Below the pieces are notes generated by a model, which made no database searches, was not told where the DNA came from, and saw only the letters and a list, made by a program, of their open reading frames with translations. A stretch of DNA of 7,966 nt from an uncultured Synergistales bacterium (lineage in GTDB: Bacteria; Synergistota; Synergistia; Synergistales; Aminobacteriaceae): assembly GCA_905236605.1 (NCBI GenBank), contig CAJORD010000112.1:1-7966 (forward strand), in the 5' to 3' direction. The translations under genes and the position numbers were made by a program. Below are positions 1 to 6,645 of the stretch, in pieces; the first letter of the stretch is position 1, and the number at the start of each line of letters is the position of its first letter.

Positions 1-823
1 CGGCGGGCATCGATATGATAAGAATTAGAACGGCATCGACAAGAGGATTAGCGCTCAGCGGGAAGAATTTCAAAATTAAAGCTATTGCCGCTGGATAAAC
101 AAGAAGAGCAATGATTGTGTTTATCCACGCGTGAATGTCCGTGAATAATTCCGAAGCCTTTGAATGCGCCAGTGCTATGCCGATCATAATCATCGAGAGC
201 GGAGTCGTTATGCCTGAAATATAATTCAACGGACTTATTATTGCAGCAGGGACTTTAATTTGACCGAAATAAAAAATTAAGCTCACGAGCGTAGAAAAAT
301 TTATGTTGCTGAAGATTATTGACTTAATATTAATTTTTTCGCCTTCGTGGCCCGGATTGTCACGCGCAATTTCAAGCGGCCCTATCGTGTATATAGTCAT
401 GTTGAAAGCAATGTTTAGCAGGACGGACAACGCAAGCCCTTCGCCGCCAAAAAGCACGAGCGCAATCGGGAAGCCCATGAAACCGGAATTAGTATAAGCC
501 GCAGTGAATGCCCACACGCCCCGGCAATTTTCAGGAACTCTCAATAAAATCGCAACGTAACGCGACAAATACATCAGGCCCGCAAAAACTATAATTCCGG
601 CTATGATTATCGTGATTCCGTCACGAAGAAACGACGGGTCATAATCCCTTTGAACAAGCGACACAAAAATCGTACATGGCAAAGTTATTTTCATCAGCAA
701 CGAAGAGAACGCGTGCGAAGCATGTTCATCTAAAATTTTCAAACGGACGGCAATATATCCAACGGCGATTAATGAAAACAAGCTTATCAAATTAGAAGCG
801 ACTGTAAAAAAATCAAGATTCAT
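1..823 (-). CDS. AEC-family (auxin efflux carrier-like) transporter, C-terminus cut by window edge
   Basis: Reading the minus strand from ATG at 821-823 gives an open frame of 274 codons with no stop before the left edge, so the C-terminus is missing only because the window ends; the family is usually about 300-320 residues. The protein is hydrophobic throughout with about eight visible membrane segments. AEC (Mem_trans) hallmarks are LPCTIF at residues 48-53, NSGFMGFP at 112-119 in a broken helix, and TPLSMIMIGIAL at 207-218, the second broken helix of the repeat. The family exports or takes up small organic anions such as malate, malonate or auxin-like acids; the substrate cannot be told here. 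The site AAGGGAG lies 7 bases before the ATG. A probable promoter lies in the gap upstream (890-918), so it seems to be transcribed separately from the VOC gene. Family call is firm; substrate unknown. Confidence 0.88.
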   Translation of the reverse strand, partial: MNLDFFTVASNLISLFSLIAVGYIAVRLKILDEHASHAFSSLLMKITLPCTIFVSLVQRDYDPSFLRDGITIIIAGIIVFAGLMYLSRYVAILLRVPENCRGVWAFTAAYTNSGFMGFPIALVLFGGEGLALSVLLNIAFNMTIYTIGPLEIARDNPGHEGEKINIKSIIFSNINFSTLVSLIFYFGQIKVPAAIISPLNYISGITTPLSMIMIGIALAHSKASELFTDIHAWINTIIALLVYPAAIALILKFFPLSANPLVDAVLILIISMPA

Positions 824-889
824 AAATTTTCTCCCTTCCATTTTCTTTTATCATAATAACAAAAGAATAGCCCTTATGTTGGCAAATGG

Positions 890-918
890 ATTATATAGTC
901 AACACGAGGGAATGAAAA
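890..918 (-). promoter_or_regulatory. Probable sigma70 promoter of the AEC transporter gene
   Basis: On the minus strand TTTTCA (913-918, 4 of 6 consensus) is followed after 17 bases by a perfect TATAAT (890-895). Start of transcription would fall near 883, giving a leader of about 60 bases before the ATG at 823. The gap between the VOC stop (929) and this gene has no GC-rich hairpin, so read-through from the VOC gene is also possible. The -10 is convincing, the -35 weak. Confidence 0.5.
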
Positions 919-928
919 TTTAAAAATT

Positions 929-1330
929 TTAGAAATCTCGTTTCCATTCGTAGAGATTAATGTGTTCTTGACTAGGACCGAGTAGCTGAATGACTCGTAA
1001 ACCTCCCATAGGGGCATCATCATCTTCGATTGACTCCGACAAGAGCGGCACGCCTTTTTCGCGAAGTTCGTTCCATACGTCATCAATACCGCGCACCGCT
1101 AGCCCGATGTGAGTGATAGAGCCTTTATTGCCGAAAGTGTCTTCATTTTGTTCAATCGGCTGAATTAATTCGAGTCTGGAATCGTTCAATTTCATCATTG
1201 CGTATTCTCCAAAATCACAAGTTTCACGCCCAATGAGATTAAATCCTATGATGTTGCGATAAAAATCGATCGACTTTTCTATTTCAGGAGTATAGATACA
1301 AATATGATGAATCCCGTAAATGCCTTTCAT
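929..1330 (-). CDS. VOC-superfamily (glyoxalase/bleomycin-resistance fold) protein
   Basis: A 133-residue protein with the two-module beta-alpha-beta-beta-beta layout of the vicinal oxygen chelate family, which uses a metal ion to act on adjacent oxygen groups (glyoxalase I, methylmalonyl-CoA epimerase, dioxygenases). Module 1 starts with HHICIYT (8-14) and ends with RLELIQP (52-58); module 2 starts with THIGLAV (73-79) and ends with HINLYEW (123-129). Expected metal ligands are H9, E54 and H74. The fourth, normally the Glu of a GPxGxxIEL motif, aligns with N125, so the metal site is atypical; E128 is close by. The site GAGG lies 7 bases before the ATG. It follows the ABC operon terminator by only about 20 bases and may depend on read-through. 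The exact reaction cannot be assigned; a lyase/epimerase-like cytoplasmic enzyme is most likely. Confidence 0.87.
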   Translation of the reverse strand: MKGIYGIHHICIYTPEIEKSIDFYRNIIGFNLIGRETCDFGEYAMMKLNDSRLELIQPIEQNEDTFGNKGSITHIGLAVRGIDDVWNELREKGVPLLSESIEDDDAPMGGLRVIQLLGPSQEHINLYEWKRDF

Positions 1331-1350
1331 TTTAAAACCTCGTTTCTTAA

Positions 1351-1384
1351 TATTAAAAAGAGGGAGGCCTTAAGCTCTCCCCCT
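1351..1384 (-). terminator. Intrinsic terminator closing the ABC importer operon
   Basis: On the minus strand AGGGGGAG (1377-1384) pairs with CTCCCTCT (1359-1366), giving eight pairs with one G-U, a loop of about 10 bases, and an immediate run of T residues. It lies 24 bases after the stop of the binding-protein gene and before the VOC gene's ribosome site, so it probably ends or attenuates the ABC transcript. Confidence 0.85.
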
Positions 1385-1408
1385 GTAGACTGACTGAATT
1401 AATAAAAA

Positions 1409-2512
1409 TTAATCGTAAAGCAAAATCGCGATTTCTTCATTGTCGATATTGGCGGCATTGTACCACTTTGAGCCTGTATCGACGTCAGAAACGCTTTCTT
1501 TGTTGGCGGCACGAACTGCTAAACCGACAGCTTGATAACCCATCTGATAGGGGTCCTGCGTTACGCTGCCGAAGAACTGACCGTCTTTAATTGCCTCGCG
1601 CTGTGATGTGCCGGAATCGAAACCGACTACAAAAATGTCTTTATAGGTTCCGTCGGCGCGGTCAAGGTCTGTTCCGTCGTTCGTGGCAGAAATTACTCCG
1701 TTCACAGCGTCCTGATTGGCTGCGAACACGCCTACAAGATTGTCCATTGCGAAAATAGTTTTTGAAGCGGCCTGAATGTCAGCTGCGCTTGATGACGGCG
1801 GCACTACGACGACTATTTTTACTTTCTCGTCATTTGCTGCGGGCTTCGTCCATTTTTCCTGACCAGACACAGACACGGAACCGGCTAAGCCTTCGAGAGC
1901 TTCGAGAGCGGCGACTGCTCTAGCGATGAAACCGTCAACGCGCTGCACGATTGAGCCTGATGTAGCGTCCTGTGCAAGAATTGCTAACACAGTGGGCGAG
2001 CCTTTGGCGCCTTTCAAAATTGCCTTCTGGAAATTCGGATCGGCGATCAAATTTTCGGCAACATTACCGCCGGCATTCACGTTGTCAGTAGCTGCTGTTG
2101 CTAAAACCGCGCCAGTGGGGTCGCCGGGTACACCGGAGTCAAAACCGATCACGGGGATTCCGGCTTCTTTGGCTGCGTCCAGAGTTTCTTCTAGTGAAGC
2201 TGTGTCGCAAGCAGCGAGAACGATTGCGTCAGGCTTGGCGTTTACGGCTGCTTTCACTTGCTCGACTTGCTGAGACGTGTTTGTCTCTACGTCGGGGCCG
2301 TTGGTGGTGATCGTTACGCCCAACTTAGCCGCCGCGTCAGCAGCACCTTTGAAGGCCGCCTGATAGAACTGGTTATTAAAACTCTTGGAGATTATGCGGA
2401 TATCCATTTTTTTGCCGGAAGTGTTGGTGTATTCTTCCGCAAAAAGGGCCGAGGCGGCGATCAAGGACAAAACCAATAAGCCGCAGAACAAAACGCTGAG
2501 AAACTTTTTCAT
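1409..2512 (-). CDS. ABC sugar importer, periplasmic substrate-binding protein (Peripla_BP_4, RbsB-like)
   Basis: A 367-residue exported receptor for the ABC importer encoded just upstream. Residues 1-25 are a signal peptide (MKK, hydrophobic core, cleavage likely after LFA, mature EEYTN). The mature part is a two-lobed type-I binding protein: SFNNQFY (44-50) in the first strand-loop, GFDSG (123-127), QRVDGF (190-195), FAANQDAVNGV (263-273), VGFDSGT (296-302) and TQDPYQMG (318-325). Compared from memory with E. coli RbsB, the sugar contacts D89, R141, N190, D215 and Q235 appear kept as D125, R191, N266, D299 and Q319, while R90 is S126, so the ligand is probably a sugar or polyol but not necessarily ribose. 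It is longer than RbsB (about 296), with extra sequence around 157-172 and 209-240. AAGGAGG gives a strong ribosome site. It is the last gene of the operon, 39 bases after the permease, before a terminator. The family is firm, the ligand open. Confidence 0.93.
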   Translation of the reverse strand: MKKFLSVLFCGLLVLSLIAASALFAEEYTNTSGKKMDIRIISKSFNNQFYQAAFKGAADAAAKLGVTITTNGPDVETNTSQQVEQVKAAVNAKPDAIVLAACDTASLEETLDAAKEAGIPVIGFDSGVPGDPTGAVLATAATDNVNAGGNVAENLIADPNFQKAILKGAKGSPTVLAILAQDATSGSIVQRVDGFIARAVAALEALEGLAGSVSVSGQEKWTKPAANDEKVKIVVVVPPSSSAADIQAASKTIFAMDNLVGVFAANQDAVNGVISATNDGTDLDRADGTYKDIFVVGFDSGTSQREAIKDGQFFGSVTQDPYQMGYQAVGLAVRAANKESVSDVDTGSKWYNAANIDNEEIAILLYD

Positions 2513-2551
2513 AATTTATTTCCTCCTTATTTTATTTCCTGTGTTTAATTT

Positions 2552-3535
2552 TTATGTGCGCTTGGCCTTCTGGGCACGAATTACATCAACCAGAACCGCC
2601 AGCAAAACTACGACGCCAATTAAAACTTGCTGCCACTGTACAGGCAAGCCCATTGATAACAAGCCGGTCTTAAGGACCGAAATTACGAAAACTCCTAAAA
2701 TTGTTCCTGAAAGCGTTCCGACCCCTCCCGCTAACGACGTTCCGCCGATAACGCAAGCCGCAATAGCGTACATTTCTTGACCGTTACCAGTCTGTGGAGT
2801 GATTGTTGAATAAGTCGCCGCGTAAATTATTCCCGCTAAGCCGACAAAGAAGCCATTAACGACGTAAACAAGCATTTTCCATTTTGATGTCTGAATGCCT
2901 GAAAGCTCAACGGCGTCCTCGTTGCTGCCCATAGCGTATGTATAGCGGCCGAGTATAGTTTTGTTCAACAAAATCCAACCGACAATGAAAAACACAATGA
3001 GCCATATAGCACCGACCGGGAAATTATGATTTTTATAAATCAGTTGCTTAAACCAACCGTCTACGGATTTCAACGACGGATAAGTCTGCGTTTGCACCTT
3101 CGCAACAACCGAACAAATTCCCAGCGAGATAAATTGCATTCCTAATGTAGCGATAAACGGCGGGAGATTTAATTTTCCGACTAAAAGGCCGTTGCACAGT
3201 CCGAAGAGCAGCGCCACTAACATGACTATCACTAAGCACAGCAGGATTGGCAATTTCCAGACGTTATAAGCTACGCCGCCAATTAATGCGCTACCCACCA
3301 TAACGGTGCCGCAAGATAAATCTATTCCGCCAGTTATGACTATAAACGTCATGCCGACAGCTAAGAATCCAATATAATACGAAGAGTCGAGAATGCTGAC
3401 GAAAGTATTAAATGTCAGGAAGTGATTGCCGAAAATTCCGAAAAAGATATATAGGACTACTAAGCAGCCCACGGCGATGACTTTTTGTAGAGCATCACCT
3501 TTTAAATAGGATAAGATTCCATTGCTTTCTTTCAT
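2552..3535 (-). CDS. ABC sugar importer, inner-membrane permease (RbsC-like, BPD_transp_2)
   Basis: A 327-residue membrane protein, the usual length for CUT2 permeases, with about ten hydrophobic segments starting near residue 19. Family marks are GMTFIVITGGIDLS (61-74), LGRYTYAMGSNEDAVELSGI (195-214), which leads into the cytoplasmic coupling helix, and the glycine-rich IGGTSLAGGVGTLSG (263-277). It forms the channel, probably as a homodimer, and is driven by the double ATPase encoded 15 bases upstream. The charged tail (RAQKAKRT) is cytoplasmic. GGAGG lies 9 bases before the ATG, immediately next to the ATPase stop, so translation of the two is likely coupled. Nothing in it is broken. The transported sugar cannot be read from the permease. 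Confidence 0.94.
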   Translation of the reverse strand: MKESNGILSYLKGDALQKVIAVGCLVVLYIFFGIFGNHFLTFNTFVSILDSSYYIGFLAVGMTFIVITGGIDLSCGTVMVGSALIGGVAYNVWKLPILLCLVIVMLVALLFGLCNGLLVGKLNLPPFIATLGMQFISLGICSVVAKVQTQTYPSLKSVDGWFKQLIYKNHNFPVGAIWLIVFFIVGWILLNKTILGRYTYAMGSNEDAVELSGIQTSKWKMLVYVVNGFFVGLAGIIYAATYSTITPQTGNGQEMYAIAACVIGGTSLAGGVGTLSGTILGVFVISVLKTGLLSMGLPVQWQQVLIGVVVLLAVLVDVIRAQKAKRT

Positions 3536-3550
3536 GTTGCTTTTCCTCCA

Positions 3551-5059
3551 TCACTGATATTTTGTGGCTAGCGTCATGATTTTGTCTTGAGTCGCTTCGG
3601 CGATGTCTAATTCGCCAGTCTTACGTCCCTCGCACATCACGACGATCCTGTCGCTCATCTTCAAGACCTCCGTCATATCGGAGGACACCATGATGATAGA
3701 CTTGCCTTCTTTGACCAGCGAATCCATCAAATTATAAATTTCTGCTCTAGCGCCAATGTCGATGCCGCGTGTAGGTTCGTCGAAAATTAAAATGTCGCAG
3801 TTTCGCAACATCCATTTAGCGATAACGACTTTCTGCTGATTGCCGCCCGATAAGTTCTTGACGAGTTGTCGAACGGAGGGCGTTTTAGTTTTAAGCTGAT
3901 TAACATAATTTTCAGAAACTTCCGCGCTGCGCTTCTCGTTCACGAAAATTCCCTTGTGCAGTTCCGCTAAGTCATAAGACGATAACACCGTGTTATCTGT
4001 TATAGATAATCCAAGCACAAGGCCATAGCGTTTTCTGTCCTCGGAAAGATAGCCGATTCCATTTGCGATAGCGTCTTTAGAATGATGAATTTCTCTTTTA
4101 TTGCCGTTGACGATAATTTCGCCGTCGTCTTTTGGGTCAGCTCCGTAGATTAATCTCATAGTTTCCGTGCGTCCAGCTCCGACTAAGCCAGCAAAGCCCA
4201 AAATCTCGCCTTTATGCAACTCGAAGGAAACATCTTTAACTTTGTTTGATTTCAGATGACTTGCTGTAAGCACCACGGGCGAGCCTTCGGGAACATTGCT
4301 CTTCGCCTTTGGCTCTTCAAGAACTTCGCGGCCGACCATTAAGCGCACAATATCTTGAATAGTGCATGTCTTTGCGTTCAGAGGGTCGATATATTGGCCG
4401 TCGCGCATGATAGTAACTCGGTCGGAAACTCGTTTAATTTCTTCAAGTCTGTGAGAAATGAAAATTATCGCAACGCCTCGTGCCTTTAGCTGCTCCATTT
4501 TTTCAAAAAGGTCTTCGGCTTCTGCTTCAGAAAGAGCTGCTGTCGGCTCGTCAAGAATTAAAACTTTTGTAGCCGGGTAAGACATTGCGCGCGCGATTTC
4601 TACCATTTGACACTTACCAACCGTCAAATTTCGGATTCGGTCCGTGGGTTTAACGTCAACGTTAAAATCTTTAAGCAGGGCTTCTGTTTTTTGATTTATA
4701 ACTTTGTCGTTACAGAAAAATCCGTTGGATTCGCGACCGATGAAAATGTTTTGAGCGACGGTCAGGTCATTCATCATGTTGAGTTCCTGATGAACAATAG
4801 AAATACCTGCCTCCTGAGCTTCTCTGATGTTCTTAAAATGAACCGGCTGACCGAACAGGCGATAATCTCCCGTATAATCCGAGTGAATACCCGTCATGAT
4901 TTTCACAAGCGTAGACTTGCCGGCGCCGTTTTCTCCGATTAAGGCGTGAACTTCTCCTTCTCTGAGATCGAAGCGGCAATGGTCCAAAGCATGAACGCCC
5001 GGAAAGGTTTTATCGATGTCCGTCATTTCCAGAATCATCTGCCCTTGATTTTCAGGCAT
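3551..5059 (-). CDS. ABC sugar importer, double-domain ATPase (RbsA/MglA/XylG family)
   Basis: A cytoplasmic ATPase of about 502 residues with two fused nucleotide-binding domains, typical of CUT2 importers. Residue numbers here count from an upstream GTG (5066-5068). Domain 1: Walker A GENGAGKST (45-53), Q94, signature LTVGKCQ (148-154), Walker B VLILDEP (169-175), switch H206. Domain 2: degenerate Walker A GLVGAGRTE (294-302, Lys replaced by Arg), the family motif LSEDRKRYGLVLG (341-353), signature LSGGNQQK (406-413), Walker B ILIFDEP (426-432), and SSD instead of the switch His. The degenerate second site is normal for this family. I chose the ATG at 5057-5059 over the in-frame GTG three codons upstream because AAGGTGG lies 5 bases before the ATG, while the GTG lies within that site and lacks a well-placed one. 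First gene of the operon, behind a strong promoter at 5119-5146. Only the domain 1 signature (C153 where Gln is common) is slightly unusual. Confidence 0.95.
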   Translation of the reverse strand: MPENQGQMILEMTDIDKTFPGVHALDHCRFDLREGEVHALIGENGAGKSTLVKIMTGIHSDYTGDYRLFGQPVHFKNIREAQEAGISIVHQELNMMNDLTVAQNIFIGRESNGFFCNDKVINQKTEALLKDFNVDVKPTDRIRNLTVGKCQMVEIARAMSYPATKVLILDEPTAALSEAEAEDLFEKMEQLKARGVAIIFISHRLEEIKRVSDRVTIMRDGQYIDPLNAKTCTIQDIVRLMVGREVLEEPKAKSNVPEGSPVVLTASHLKSNKVKDVSFELHKGEILGFAGLVGAGRTETMRLIYGADPKDDGEIIVNGNKREIHHSKDAIANGIGYLSEDRKRYGLVLGLSITDNTVLSSYDLAELHKGIFVNEKRSAEVSENYVNQLKTKTPSVRQLVKNLSGGNQQKVVIAKWMLRNCDILIFDEPTRGIDIGARAEIYNLMDSLVKEGKSIIMVSSDMTEVLKMSDRIVVMCEGRKTGELDIAEATQDKIMTLATKYQ

Positions 5060-5064
5060 TTCTT

Positions 5065-5071
5065 CCACCTT
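5065..5071 (-). promoter_or_regulatory. Ribosome binding site that decides the ATPase start
   Basis: AAGGTGG on the minus strand, 5 bases before ATG at 5057-5059. It contains the alternative GTG start, which makes initiation at that GTG unlikely. Confidence 0.6.
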
Positions 5072-5099
5072 CTTTCTACTTAGGTACTATTTAATTTTG

Positions 5100-5128
5100 T
5101 TGTTATAAGGATGTCGAAATTATAACAA
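5100..5128 (-). repeat. Perfect 9-bp inverted repeat over the -10 box and start point (candidate operator)
   Basis: TTGTTATAA (5100-5108) and TTATAACAA (5120-5128) are exact reverse complements separated by 11 bases, so arm centres are 20 bp apart, about two helical turns. The second arm covers the -10 box and the symmetry centre falls near the predicted transcription start (about 5112). Only half of it would be transcribed, which argues for a protein-binding site rather than an RNA hairpin. A dimeric repressor is the natural guess; no regulator gene lies in the window. Confidence 0.6.
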
Positions 5129-5146
5129 AATTTTGACAATCGTCAA
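5119..5146 (-). promoter_or_regulatory. Strong sigma70-type promoter of the ABC importer operon
   Basis: On the minus strand TTGACG (5141-5146, 5 of 6 consensus) is followed after 16 bases by perfect TATAAT (5119-5124). Transcription should start near 5112, leaving a leader of about 50 bases before the ATPase ATG. It is the best promoter in the window and separates the ABC operon from the TRAP-receptor run. Confidence 0.8.
5133..5146 (-). repeat. Inverted repeat over the -35 box (second candidate operator)
   Basis: TTGAC-N4-GTCAA is a perfect 5-bp inverted repeat whose one arm is the -35 box. A 10-bp palindrome CAAAATTTTG (5126-5135) bridges it to the repeat over the -10 box. An alternative reading is a weak hairpin with a short T-run ending the TRAP-receptor transcript, but the stem is short and AT-rich. 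Confidence 0.45.
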
Positions 5147-5162
5147 CGAAATTTTAGCTTGT

Positions 5163-6200
5163 TCACTTATGTATATACTTACGAATTTCTTCAAGAATTT
5201 CAGGCACGTTGATAAGTCCCGGGTCGATTTTTTCTTGAAGCCATTTTTCTTGAATGTCTTTATAGTTTGTGAGCGTCTCCCATTGTGAAACTTCTTCGTC
5301 ACTTAGAAGTCGGACTTCTGCGCCGTCTGAAAGCAAAATTTCAATTTGTTCAAGAAGCGCGTTATCCATGACGGCGCCGAGTTGATTATATGCAAAATCA
5401 GCGGCTTTCTCGAAAGCTTCTTGTTCTTTTGTTGAAAGAGAATTCCATACGTCTTTATTCATCGCAATTAGATAGGCATGACCGAGCCACAATTTCGGCG
5501 ACACGGCAATATATTTTGCTTCCGTGTGAGCTTTAATGTCGTAACCGCTGTCGATATTAACGATTAATCCATCAAGGGAACCGTCCGCAAGAGCCTCGAA
5601 AACTTTTTCGCCCCACGGCATCGTTATAGGAATTGCGCCGGCGTTGCTCAAAAAATCTTTGTGCCAGAAGCTCGCGCTTCGCCATTTCTGACCTTTAATA
5701 GCGCCTAAATCATTCAATGGTTCATGACTGAAGAACGCCGCAGGGAATCCTGTTGCTATAAAAATTACATGCAAGTTTTGTTTTTCAATTTCTTCTTTCA
5801 AAGCCGGGATTTTTTCATAAATGCTTCGGAAAAAATTAACTTGTTCTTGTCCAGCAGGACCGGCAGGAAAACTTTTGAATAATTGATGAAGAATTAAATC
5901 TTTTGCAAAATATTCAGGCACGACGACGGCAATTTGTGCGCTCTTGGCCTCTTGAACGGTCGGCAATGCTTTGTAACTTATGCTTAGTTCTCCGTTCCAG
6001 TGTGGAGCGATTTTAATTTGTCCGCCGGATTCTTTCTCAATGGCCGGGAATAAAACATCGTTGAGAAATTTCGTTCTCATGTTCCCTAGCGGTTCATGGT
6101 CTGAATATGACAGAGTAATGGTATTACTTTGAGCATTTGTGAATGAAGTAGAGAATAGGGCAATGAAGCACGCACTTAAGAAAATTCGTTTGATTTTCAT
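5163..6200 (-). CDS. TRAP transporter solute-binding receptor, DctP family (orphan)
   Basis: A 345-residue exported receptor. Residues 1-23 form a signal peptide (KIKR start, cleavage likely after TNA before QSN). The mature protein has the DctP/TRAP-P layout: TITLSYSDHEPLGNMRTKFL (27-46) at the N-terminus, GQKWRSAS (170-177) with R174, the conserved Arg that normally forms a salt bridge with the carboxylate of the ligand, MPWGEKVFEALADGSLDG (194-211), and a helical C-terminus ending in KYIHK. The family delivers organic acids such as dicarboxylates, sialic acid, keto acids or aromatic acids to a DctQ/DctM membrane pair, driven by a sodium gradient. No DctQ or DctM lies in the window: the next gene downstream starts the ABC operon with its own promoter. 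The site AAGGTG lies 7 bases before the ATG, 19 bases after the FMN-binding gene, so it is the last gene of that run. The family is firm, the ligand unknown beyond a probable carboxylate. Confidence 0.92.
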   Translation of the reverse strand: MKIKRIFLSACFIALFSTSFTNAQSNTITLSYSDHEPLGNMRTKFLNDVLFPAIEKESGGQIKIAPHWNGELSISYKALPTVQEAKSAQIAVVVPEYFAKDLILHQLFKSFPAGPAGQEQVNFFRSIYEKIPALKEEIEKQNLHVIFIATGFPAAFFSHEPLNDLGAIKGQKWRSASFWHKDFLSNAGAIPITMPWGEKVFEALADGSLDGLIVNIDSGYDIKAHTEAKYIAVSPKLWLGHAYLIAMNKDVWNSLSTKEQEAFEKAADFAYNQLGAVMDNALLEQIEILLSDGAEVRLLSDEEVSQWETLTNYKDIQEKWLQEKIDPGLINVPEILEEIRKYIHK

Positions 6201-6219
6201 TTTGAGGCACCTTAAATTT

Positions 6220-6630
6220 TTATTTTTTCAGAGCGTCAAGGACAGCCAACGTTAAATCATCAATGCCGATTGTTGCTCCCGAAATTAAATCAACGTTTTC
6301 GGCGTGGCCGTCTTTGTCATACTTCACAGATTCGATTCCGTGTTCAACTACGTAGCTTTCATAATAGGCGACCTGTTCCCACCAATCTTTGCCAAGAGTG
6401 CTTACGGGTTTAATTCCGTAATTGTCGTGAAGCTCTTTGCTGCTCTTGCCATTTGCGAGACGGTCAATAATGACGTTTGTTATCTTGCCATCGTTCTCAA
6501 TGATGTTGGCGATGTAAAGTCCCCACTGCTGGCTGAAAGAAATTCCTGACTTCACTTTAGCTTCAGCAAAAGCCGCGGACGATACAGCGACGACAAGCAA
6601 AACTGCAAACACTGCGATTAATTTTTTCAT
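6220..6630 (-). CDS. Secreted FMN-binding domain protein with SGAT flavinylation motif
   Basis: A 136-residue exported protein. Residues 1-22 are a signal peptide (MKKLIAVFAV core, cleavage after AFA before EAKV). The rest resembles a single FMN_bind domain as in NqrC/RnfG and in the flavin domains of extracytoplasmic reductases. The decisive motif is DLISGAT (114-120): in this family ApbE links FMN to the Thr through a phosphoester bond, so T120 is the predicted attachment site. It has no Cys for a lipid anchor and no other domain, so it would be a soluble periplasmic electron carrier. It lies 15 bases after the amidohydrolase remnant and 19 before the TRAP receptor gene, with AAAGGAGAG as ribosome site. 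No ApbE, reductase or membrane electron donor is in the window, so its redox partner is unknown. It is short but complete for the small FMN_bind proteins. Confidence 0.83.
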   Translation of the reverse strand: MKKLIAVFAVLLVVAVSSAAFAEAKVKSGISFSQQWGLYIANIIENDGKITNVIIDRLANGKSSKELHDNYGIKPVSTLGKDWWEQVAYYESYVVEHGIESVKYDKDGHAENVDLISGATIGIDDLTLAVLDALKK

Positions 6631-6645
6631 TCTTAATTCTCTCCT

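Noticed and set aside
303..497. Plus-strand 64-codon open frame
   Set aside because: It lies opposite the AEC transporter, which has continuous, family-consistent coding on the minus strand.
880..902. TTGACT (897-902) as a -35 box for the AEC gene
   Set aside because: No acceptable -10 box lies 16-18 bases downstream; the perfect TATAAT overlaps it instead and pairs better with TTTTCA at 913-918.
1926..2780. Plus-strand open frames of 70-131 codons opposite the binding-protein and permease genes
   Set aside because: They are antisense shadows of strongly recognised minus-strand genes, have no family resemblance and no good ribosome sites.
4607..4942. Plus-strand open frame of 111 codons opposite the ATPase
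   Set aside because: It is the reverse complement of conserved ATPase coding sequence with no recognisable domain.
5120..5302. A 60-codon minus-strand open frame across the DctP 3' end and the intergenic promoter
   Set aside because: It is out of frame with the TRAP receptor, lysine-rich low-information sequence, and has no family features.
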